Source: Coemansia sp. RSA 487 (taxonomy: Eukaryota > Kickxellomycota > Kickxellomycetes > Kickxellales > Kickxellaceae). Taken from it: a stretch of 64,000 nucleotides of DNA. Below, in pieces: positions 1 through 8,214 of the stretch (the stretch's first letter is position 1; every line of letters begins with the position of its first letter). The notes beneath the pieces were generated by a model. The model worked only from the letters and a program-made list of their open reading frames with translations. It was not told the origin of the DNA and ran no database searches. Made by a program: the position numbers and the translations under genes. The stretch is from assembly GCA_027577595.1 (NCBI GenBank), contig JANBRJ010000002.1, positions 62,001-126,000 of the forward strand. Reading direction: 5' to 3'.

Positions 1-3000
1 TAGAATGTTGCAAAGCTTCGCTGTCAACGTCCATTTTGGAATCGCCGTTTTCAGGCTTCGCATCGGATGGCAGTTCCTGGCCATCCTGTCTGACTGGCAT
101 ATCGCCTTCCGCTGTCGGATCGATCGGGCTGTTTGCATGTGACCCGCTTTCGTCACCTTCGTCAAGAGCTTGGTGTGGCACATCATCCTCGTCGACAGCT
201 TCTTGCGCGTCCTGCTCGACAATAACAGTCTTGACGTGTTCTCCGCTCTCCTCCCATCGCTTCAGGTTTTCGTTCAAAGCCATAGAAATGCTCGGACGTC
301 CCCAGAGTATTGCAAGACCCCAACTTAGACCATACTTTTTAACAAGCACATGTGGCCCCGGGATAAGTTTGATATACTTTTCAGGCTTGAGGTTTGAGCT
401 TAGCAAATGGAACAGCTGGTACACCCTCTCGATTTCGCGGTCGTAGATAACCAGAACGTTGCTCAAGGGTAATGTCGACATGCTCAAGACCTTCTCCGCG
501 TGGACGCACATTGCCATCGAAAAGGAGAGCGCTTGTCCGCTGTCAGAAAACATATTTGTTAACCAGTCTGATAAACGCCGGGTAAGTCTGTTTTCCGATC
601 CAGTAGCAACTACCATATCGGCAGTGGCATCCTGAGGCAAACCCCAAGGACTAACCATACTGAATGCCTCGAGGCGTAGGTAGTGCCCACCCTGCAGCGC
701 TAAAATCTGGTCGTCAGCAGCGTTAGCCATAACGTCGACAGATGCCAATCGTAAAATTGTGTCCGATACAATTGTCAAATCAAATACGGGCGGCGCACCT
801 TCCTTACAAACCATGTCGATCGTACGCTTCAGTACATAGTCCAAAATCACACCTAGGCCTTGGTTCTCGTGTCGATGACTGTATGCAGAAACAAACGACG
901 AAATGCTCTGAAGCCAGTGTGCTGCGTTGATGCCGTCATCCTTGATCTTGTTATTGTCTGGGTCGGCTAGGATCTTCAGAATTACGTAGAACATCACGTC
1001 TGAATCGAGGGGAGTCAAATACCTGAATGCCTCGACAACAGAATCCACAAGATTATCATACGAGCACACTTGATCCAGAACGACCTTGAGTGCAATCGCA
1101 GGGGCAGAGTGACAGAGGCTGCAAAGCTGACGGCCCATCAGCCTTACTGTGTCTCCCGAGAGACGTCGCATCACCGACCGCACCTTGCGTCGAACATCAT
1201 GGCAAAGCGATTCGATTTCAACATATGGATCGCAGGTATTGGTATCACCGTCTTGTTCGCCTGTCTGCATCATGTCTAAATCGCCATCCATGTCCACGTC
1301 GCCCAACGCATCATCGAGAGACATTCCCATTGCTGGCATGTTTGGCTTTTTGTCCGCTTCGCTGCAAGTTGGCGGTTCGGACGATACTGCTGGTAGGTCT
1401 GGCTTCCCGCTGTGTAAAACATACTCCCAGTACGCATACATCTCGTAGCGTTTTTCTAACGGCAGTGCGGAAATAAGCATCCAGAGCTCGTTCGACATGC
1501 CAGCCGAAGGGTTGCAGAATGAGTATGCTGGAATTATCCAAGAGCGCAAAAAGCCTAGCCAGCAGCTTTCTTTCTCGGAAGAAGTGGTCATACCATACCT
1601 GCAGATCCTGATCAGCCGTGTGAGTATGCTAGGATACTGATGTAGTCGCAAGAACGCAACATTGAGCCAGGGCGCAAGCGCTTGTGGTATGTTGTTGACT
1701 GCGCTGATTTTCGGAAGCTGCCGTGAGCCCTCAATGAGCCAGAACTTTTCATAGAAAAACACTTCGCTTGCCTTTTTAAGAAGCGGCGTTAGTACATAGC
1801 TGTTGACGTGTGTCTGGATCTCTGGGTGTTTCAAGTTATCTTGGGGACCCGGCAATCCCCAAGGGTTCTTTAGCTGACAAGATTCATCTGGAGTCAACAA
1901 GACGGGCTTTGAAATTCGGATTCGAGGTTCTATTGGCGCTTTCACGCAGTCAGTAGCGCGGTACAGCTTATCTGTCGATATATCAATTATACGAACGGCA
2001 AGGTCAGCAATCTGCTGGTGCACACGAGCCATAGAAGGAAACCGCTTCAGATATACCAGAGCATCTCTGATGCCGCCAACCGAAAGAAGCTTTGTACAGA
2101 GTAGCGCATGCTGGTTTTTCCACTCGCTCTCTACTTTGCTACCATCAGAGTCCAGCGAAGCCTTGTCCTCGCCGCCTTCATCCATGTCTTCCAGTCCTCC
2201 CATCATGGCTAAAAGGCTTTGGCCGCTGTTCGAGCTCTGCTCTTTCATCTTTGCTCGCCAGCCCTCGTATTCTTGCTGAATACCATGGTCGCTATCTGGT
2301 TCCAGCATTGGATAAATGTCCACGAGGCGAATAAGCCCGTGTGAGATAAGCAGTGCTGCAACCGTCGACAATTCGTCCGTGTACTTATAGTCTGATTCCG
2401 GGCCCTTGATGTAGAACTGAAACTTCCAGCCAATCAACTGAGCTACTTTCCTTGACTCGGCCAAGCCCTTGCACCATGGAGACGCGTCAAGGAGCGCAAT
2501 GTAGAACCCCCAGTACTGTCGGACGTTCGATGTAAAGCAATCGAGTATGATATCTACCACGCGGTTGGGATCGATGTTAAATACGCCGATAAGGCGCTGA
2601 ATGTCGACAAGCAAGCAACCAATGCGTTTCTGCAGATCAGGTAATAAACGCAGCGCCTGTATGACAGCGGTGTCGTGCGCGTCCAAAGCTGGCCTGTCGG
2701 CGCTAATGGTGTCATTGATAAACGCTAGTATATCGCTGGAAAGCTGATGAGGAACTATGCCAGCCATTGACGACTGTATCAAGGTAACTATCTTGGAGAA
2801 CCCCTCGCTCTGTTCGGTAATAAGATTAAACTTTGTCTGCTTAAAGTGTAGTGCTGTGTTTAGTCGTACGTATTTTTTTGTAAAGGCCGCTGCCGATGAG
2901 ACTGTACCCGCTTGCTCAAGTATATCTGGATCTAGCCGTTCCTTTGCAAGCTCTTGGCTAACCACTCCGCATGCGATAAGGTTCCTAGCTAATGCCACAA

Positions 3001-3589
3001 GTATTCTTCTTTGCTCTGCATATCGAATCTGCTCACTAGTCCATCGATCGTCTCCTTCAAGCGTCGTATCGAGCTCCCACTCAACCCCTAACGCCCATAT
3101 AGCCTCGGCAAACGCCAGCGCGAGGCGTGAACGAACATTCGCATCGTTATGTTGGTGGGCTACAGAATCTGGTGAGTTCTTTATAGTCTCTTCGCAAAGA
3201 TCGATCCATTGGGAGACATTTCTTCCAAACGCGTCGGAATCAACAGGATCATGACTGTTGTCAGTAGTACACGCCGCACGAAGCACCTGCGAACAAAGCT
3301 GAAATTCGCTGGTCGGATTAAGTAGCAACGCCTGAGCCCTACATGGCGTAGCATATAACTTAATACAGAATTAGCACCTTACGCCTAAAACTTCACGAAT
3401 AAAAAAGCAAAAATCTGTCTTTCCTATTCACAACTAAATAGGTTGATAAATCTAAATACCGCTTTTCGCTGTCTCGGCTGCAAACACTTACAAGTTATTG
3501 TTGACGCCTGATGACCAATTCCCTAGTTTAATTTGCTCAATTACGCCTGGCTCCAAAAGATTGTCGTTGAGAATCTCTGTATTGTCCAT
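1..3589 (-). CDS. THO2: THO complex subunit 2, N-terminal part (gene cut by the left window edge)
   Basis: Scaffold subunit of the nuclear THO/TREX complex, which couples transcription elongation to mRNP packaging and export. Two exons: 3589-3492 (ATG at 3589, 98 bp) and 3338 to beyond base 1, separated by a 153-bp intron with donor GTAAGT, a GTGCTAATTC branch-like site and acceptor ATGTAG. Phases join cleanly (codon TT|G), and the downstream frame is open for 1113 codons, about 1145 residues in the window. Diagnostic THO2/THOC2 blocks are seen: FNIDPNRVVDIILDCF near residue 280, NPWGLPGPQ with a following FWLIEGSRQLPKI stretch, NELWMLISALPLEKRYEMY, and a block with LDSDVMFYVILK and DDGINAAHWLQS. 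The visible C-terminal end is acidic and low in complexity. The true C-terminus lies outside the window. It is divergent to the OXLD1-like gene. The family call is secure; the start relies on the splice model. Confidence 0.93.
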
Positions 3590-4123
3590 TTTTCACTTGC
3601 AAGTGGTACCACTTCCAAAGAAAGGGATATAAGTGACTAAACTCAGAAGCCCAAGAATAATGAAAAGTCACCTTGTAGATATAAAAGTAAAAGATGCAAG
3701 ATATGCGAATCGACAAGCAAAACAGACAAGGTGTAGAAAAATACAACTTTGAAAATGCTTGAATTTTAAAAGAGAAAAGGACGCGATGTAAACGCGACTT
3801 TGGTGAGTTTGCTTTTTCACGCCTCTCAAGGGCTCAAAAAAGCTGCATGATCAAAGCTGAGGGCGTAATCAATGGATCATCATCATGCGGTTGCTGAAAG
3901 CTGAAAGCAAAGGATCCAGACAAGTTTATTTTACAGTTACTTTTTTTAGCTTCTTCAGCGCAATTAGAAGTTTGTTTTCTTTACCTTTTTGCTATTGCAG
4001 ACCGCATTCCAGCAAAAGACGAGGTGTTTCTATTGCCGTTGTTGTATATGCATGAGCACAAAGTTAACGCACCGACCGTACACTGACTAGCTGATACCCT
4101 CTACTGTTGTTGCTTCACTTCAA
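3590..4123. other. Divergent intergenic region between THO2 and the OXLD1-like gene
   Basis: About 530 bp separate two divergent start codons, so it should hold both promoters. I see A/T-rich stretches and T-tracts but no recognisable gene, tRNA or repeat. The short minus-strand frame across 3537-3746 lies over the THO2 first exon in another frame and has no coding character. Confidence 0.6.
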
Positions 4124-4579
4124 ATGAGCCCAGCACTTCCTCGGATAGCATATCGATCATGCTCGGCCGTGTCCTTAGTTACTTTCTCTATTTTAGATCG
4201 CGTACCCTTGCAAACGACCACCTTGGCTAAACTGAGGCTGTTTTCTACACAGAGTTCGAGAGGAAAGGTGCAGGATCTAGAGGCCATACTGAAAAAGATG
4301 CCACCAAAGCCTGAGCCACCGAGCAATGAGGACTGCTGTATGTCTGGGTGCGAGTTCTGTGTGTGGGATCTTTATGATGAGGACATGCGCGAATACCAAA
4401 AGCACGCAACAAAGGCGAGAGAGGCATTTGAGGCTCAAGGGAAGGTAGTGCCGGAGCAGCTACGCCCAGAAAACCTGCGCGATTCGATGGATCCGTCCAT
4501 GCGTGCTTTCTTGGACATGGAGCGTGAGATGGCAATGAAGATTCAGCAGGAGGAGGAGAACAATGACAACGGCGATTGA
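4124..4579 (+). CDS. Oxidoreductase-like domain (OXLD1/YPL107W-type) mitochondrial protein
   Basis: Small 151-residue protein. Residues 1 to about 45 are rich in Ser, Arg and Leu with almost no acids, which looks like a mitochondrial presequence. Residues about 59-85 hold the oxidoreductase-like motif: proline-rich PPKPEPPSNEDCC, then MSGCEFCVWDLY, with the conserved CC-x3-C-x2-C cysteines. The rest is acidic and probably helical. The biochemical role of this family is unknown; yeast and human relatives are mitochondrial. The ATG at 4124 gives the presequence and is the first in frame. It is a single exon, followed after 274 bp by the next plus-strand gene. The family call is firm; any enzymatic function would be a guess, since the domain name comes from similarity only. 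Confidence 0.85.
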   Translation: MSPALPRIAYRSCSAVSLVTFSILDRVPLQTTTLAKLRLFSTQSSRGKVQDLEAILKKMPPKPEPPSNEDCCMSGCEFCVWDLYDEDMREYQKHATKAREAFEAQGKVVPEQLRPENLRDSMDPSMRAFLDMEREMAMKIQQEEENNDNGD

Positions 4580-4853
4580 CCCAAAAGAACAACGGGCCAA
4601 TAGCATGCGCAGGATCTGGCTCTTTGAGTTTGAACAACTGTGATGGCTCTCGCGTCTCTCTCTTTCCTTTCTTTCCTTTCTCGCACACTTATTTCTGTTT
4701 TAATATATTACCATTGCTGATCTAGTTGCTATAGTATAAACATATACATTGTCATTCAATTTCGCTTTTGTTTGTGGCTGACTGTTTTTTTTCTTTTTCT
4801 ACTTGCATATTTACTTTATCGTCTCGGCAACCTAATTCTGTTCCAATATCGCT

Positions 4854-7208
4854 ATGGAGGCAGCACAAAAGAAAATTCATGTCGGGTCGTTTGGCCACAT
4901 TATGCTGTTGGACTCATTTTTTGAACAGTCATCACGAGATATTCTGAGTACGCTTGGTCTGCGAGTACAGCTCGGACGCCTTGAGGAGCGTAGAGCAAAT
5001 TCCCTGCCTGTAAACAAAAACACGTCGCCGCCTGCTATCCGCAGCCACGAAAACAATCATCCACCAGCCAACTCATATTCAACAGAGTTTGACAATACTT
5101 TCCGCAAGCTATCTGAGCTCTATCCAAAAGTTCAAAAAACAATTTCTGTACTAGGCTTGCTGTCTATGTCCGATAAAGACGAGGATCTGACGAATGATCT
5201 TCAAATCAGATCTGGGATTCATGAGCTTTTGTGCAGCTTTTTCTCTGACCTACTGTCACCATCCGAAAGCAACGACACCTTTCGAATGTTGCATAATCGC
5301 ACAAACAACCAGGCCGACGACACATGCCGCAAGATGCGTGGTCTGTCATTGTCGTCATACGACGCTAAGTTTGACCGCTCTGAATCCAACTACCTGTGGA
5401 CTTTGATTCGGCCAGACAAACACCCGCGGGATATTTTACAGATGTTCCTTATGCTATCTGCACAGGCAGCACAGCTTCAGCGTAGCCATGCTGAACCGGA
5501 TGCAATGGTCGCAGTGGGGTCGCAGTGGTATGTGCTTCTGGCTGAGTTATACATACAGCTCGGCCTTTCAGCTTACGAGTTTGGTGACTGGAATTTAAAA
5601 GACATACATACTGCGTCTAAATTGTTTGAATCAAGTGCTAGGGGACGTTCTGGTGTTTATTCGGTGCTGTGGAACGTTCGCAACAAAGATGATATCGAAA
5701 GATTTGACGCAAACTGGGTAGCCATACAGGCGTTAATCAAAGGACTTGGAAGCCCCCAAACAGCCGAAAAGAGTGCCAAGGCCCTGTACGAGCGCTGTTC
5801 GCCGCATAGATTCTGTAACAAGCTGTGTGTGTATTTCGCTGCTGTGTTAGATTTTCTAGATCCACCAACGCTTGATTATTATGCTGGCATCTGCCAGGCC
5901 GAAAAACTCCCGTATGGATTCTTCAACACTCCAAACCAAGTTGTATTGAACAGCTTGCCAAGCAACTCGCACGGAGAGGACACTGACGATGGTCAAATTA
6001 CTGAAGACTCAAATCTTGCTCTCCTTGATCCTTTCTCGCCACGGACACAGCATTCTATTTCGAATTTAAATACGAAAGATGATGTTTTTTGTCAGTCTCC
6101 ATCAGAGAGAGTAGCACAGACACATGCGTACAATGCGCTATCACTTGCCTCGAAACATGGAGGACCCACACACTCGCTACCTCCCCTCCCGAAACGTAGT
6201 ATTGGCACATTCAGTCCTACAAGCGAAGATTTGCAGCCGCCGCAGCAGCTGTCGGAGCCTGCAACATATGCACGCATAACTACGTCTCCTACACTGGTCA
6301 ATAGATCGAATATGACTTTAGATGAGGATGGGGATGAGGATGATTCAGACGAAAGCGATGTCGAAATGTCGCCATCGCAACACGCTTCTAGCAAGCGCCA
6401 AAAGAGCAATGGCCATGTGCTCTCTCCTTCAGCCCGAATTACACCGCGCAGAGGTGGACAAAGTCGATCGGGCGCTGAAAGAATGGACAGCAGTAGCATG
6501 GATATCGACAGCAGCGTGATCTTGGAGTCGCCGAGCGCTATGCTGTCTGCAAAGCATGACAAGCGGATGAAAGCCAGTGTTTTTCTACGTACTCAAGCAC
6601 CTCCAGCCCTTTGCTTTGGACCTGTAAAGCCCCGCGATACATTGTCGGAGACAAACGACGCAGCAAACAATCAGCCACCTTCAAGCAACAGTGCAATGAC
6701 TACGCCAAAATCGCAGGCCGGCGAGAAGATGGGAGACATGTCAAGGTATGTAGCTGATCGGGCTTACGGCGACGTCGAAGGTGGCGGCAGACCACATCGC
6801 CGCCGCCACAACACAAGCGGCGTTTTTGGGACACCCAAGGAAATGCGGTCGCCCGCTACTCTTGAGCCACCGCCGCAGACGCTCTTGTCTCCAAAGAACA
6901 TTGCTGCAGCACGACGCAATAACATTGACCTTGAAGCGCTTATGGCCCAGCATGAAAGCTACACACCAGACAACATGGAGATGGATCTGACAAGCACGCC
7001 ACAACGAACCAAGAGCGCTATTGAAACTCTGAGAGAGCTGCAAACCACACCCGAAAATCAGGTGGGACAAGCAGCAGATGCACAGGCTAGCTCTGTTTCG
7101 CGCTATGTCAAGCGCAAGGAACATGGTGATATAGAGGGTGGTGGGAGGAAGCACCGTAATCGCCAACGCAGTGGTGGATACGACCCGCTGCTCTACATGG
7201 GATCTTAG
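4854..7208 (+). CDS. Unidentified 784-aa protein with duplicated RYV...GDxEGGGRxHR motif
   Basis: I do not recognise this family. It is one long uninterrupted frame with coding-like composition from ATG 4854. The N-terminal ~380 residues look globular, with helices, a repeated hydrophobic pattern, and a segment around residue 320 containing Cys and aromatic residues (RFCNKLCVYFAAVLDFL). From about residue 400 it is low in complexity: acidic D/E/S runs near 490-505, basic patches, and many Ser/Thr-Pro sites (FSPTSE, ITPRR, FGTPKE, TTPKS, TSTPQ, TTPEN). Two near-copies of one motif, RYVxxRxxGDxEGGGRxHRxR, sit near residues 630-650 and 750-770. The C-terminus is short after the second copy. The Ser/Thr-Pro density suggests a phosphorylated, possibly nuclear protein, but that is inference. 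No signal peptide or membrane segment is evident. Confidence 0.7.
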   Translation: MEAAQKKIHVGSFGHIMLLDSFFEQSSRDILSTLGLRVQLGRLEERRANSLPVNKNTSPPAIRSHENNHPPANSYSTEFDNTFRKLSELYPKVQKTISVLGLLSMSDKDEDLTNDLQIRSGIHELLCSFFSDLLSPSESNDTFRMLHNRTNNQADDTCRKMRGLSLSSYDAKFDRSESNYLWTLIRPDKHPRDILQMFLMLSAQAAQLQRSHAEPDAMVAVGSQWYVLLAELYIQLGLSAYEFGDWNLKDIHTASKLFESSARGRSGVYSVLWNVRNKDDIERFDANWVAIQALIKGLGSPQTAEKSAKALYERCSPHRFCNKLCVYFAAVLDFLDPPTLDYYAGICQAEKLPYGFFNTPNQVVLNSLPSNSHGEDTDDGQITEDSNLALLDPFSPRTQHSISNLNTKDDVFCQSPSERVAQTHAYNALSLASKHGGPTHSLPPLPKRSIGTFSPTSEDLQPPQQLSEPATYARITTSPTLVNRSNMTLDEDGDEDDSDESDVEMSPSQHASSKRQKSNGHVLSPSARITPRRGGQSRSGAERMDSSSMDIDSSVILESPSAMLSAKHDKRMKASVFLRTQAPPALCFGPVKPRDTLSETNDAANNQPPSSNSAMTTPKSQAGEKMGDMSRYVADRAYGDVEGGGRPHRRRHNTSGVFGTPKEMRSPATLEPPPQTLLSPKNIAAARRNNIDLEALMAQHESYTPDNMEMDLTSTPQRTKSAIETLRELQTTPENQVGQAADAQASSVSRYVKRKEHGDIEGGGRKHRNRQRSGGYDPLLYMGS

Positions 7209-7422
7209 TTTGTTTACTACTTCTGGATCTCAGGTTGACAGCTGCCGCTGCTGGAGAATACACAGGGTTCCGCATTTGTTAGTTACAAGTAACACTCGGT
7301 AAAAGATAAACCAAATGGAGACTTGTCTTTTGATAGGCACGTGGTATCGTGGCAGGTGTGCATATATTTTGCAGTCGGCACTTCTTGCAACCCACATATG
7401 TCATCGGTTCTCTGCAATGACA

Positions 7423-8001
7423 TCATTCTGCTTGGCAGCCTATGTCATTGAATTGGTGGGGGTTTTCACTGGCATTGCTCCACACTGTTCCGTGCTTTTG
7501 AAGGATGGAAAAGGAGGCGCAATAAGAACCACTAACAAAAGCCTCACAAGCGAACATTTCGGGTCCTGCATGAAAAATAGACAAGATACGTCCATTATCG
7601 TGTCTGGATTGTTTTTAGCTGCTTTTAGCACATCCTTTTGCAGCGGCAAAACACCAGATACTCTGGCCCTCTTGTTCCAGCAAAGCAAGAAAGTGGACAT
7701 GTGCGTATGATGTGACAGCCAGGCGACCTGCTGGATCTCGAAAGTCCCCAGCAGCAAGTGTGAGCCTTGGCTCGAAAAGTGTGAGGTGAGGTCAATAACA
7801 TCGCCTGTTGGGCATGTACGCCACGAGCCATGTTTTCTGTTCTCTGCAGCCCGCATAAATAAAACCTAGTGCATTTTTTGTACATTCACAAATCCACGGA
7901 ACAAGCATATCCTTCCAGTGGAGAATAGTCCCACTCTTTTTCGCCTCCGCAAACGACTGTTTCCAGTGCCAACACCATCTGTCCGTCACCTCCACACGCA
8001 T
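7423..8001 (-). pseudogene. Relic minus-strand reading frame, possibly RCC1-like; pseudogene or unresolved intron-containing gene
   Basis: One minus-strand frame reads as protein-like from ATG 8001 to a stop at 7425-7423. It is interrupted by two in-frame stops, TGA at 7794-7792 and TAA at 7617-7615. Segments between them look coding: a Trp/Cys-rich N-terminal part, a middle with LAVTSYAHVHFLALLEQEG followed by QSIWCFAAAKG, and an end with FVSGSYCASFSILQKHGTVW. The last two recall the G-x-x-H-x-L...G-x-(V/I)-W pattern of RCC1-type propeller blades, but only weakly. A good acceptor (pyrimidine-rich run ending TTTTTCATGCAG) lies near 7575, so a spliced gene is not excluded. Its short length relative to a propeller favours a truncated relic. 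Rival overlapping frames on both strands (for example plus 7315-7710) cannot all be real. Confidence 0.3.
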
Positions 8002-8214
8002 CTATCCATTTGCTTTCTCTTCTTTTTATAGCCTTGCTATTTACAGCACTTACTTTATTCGCACTATTCTACACTTTCAAACACCCTTTGCAAATTCAAT
8101 TGCTCGCCATCGAGACTCGTCGGCTTTGCTTTCTGCAATTTAGCAGCGTGTTTAAACCTATTTCTCATTTCGCTCACACATTAGTTATATCGTTTACATT
8201 GACATTCTTCTTAT

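Noticed and set aside
3537-3746. 69-codon minus-strand frame upstream of THO2
   Set aside because: It overlaps the THO2 first exon in another frame and lacks coding character; the splice-supported exon explains the region better.
7315-7710. 131-codon plus-strand frame between the 784-aa gene and the CLC gene
   Set aside because: It overlaps a more protein-like minus-strand frame and matches no family; at most one can be real and neither is convincing.
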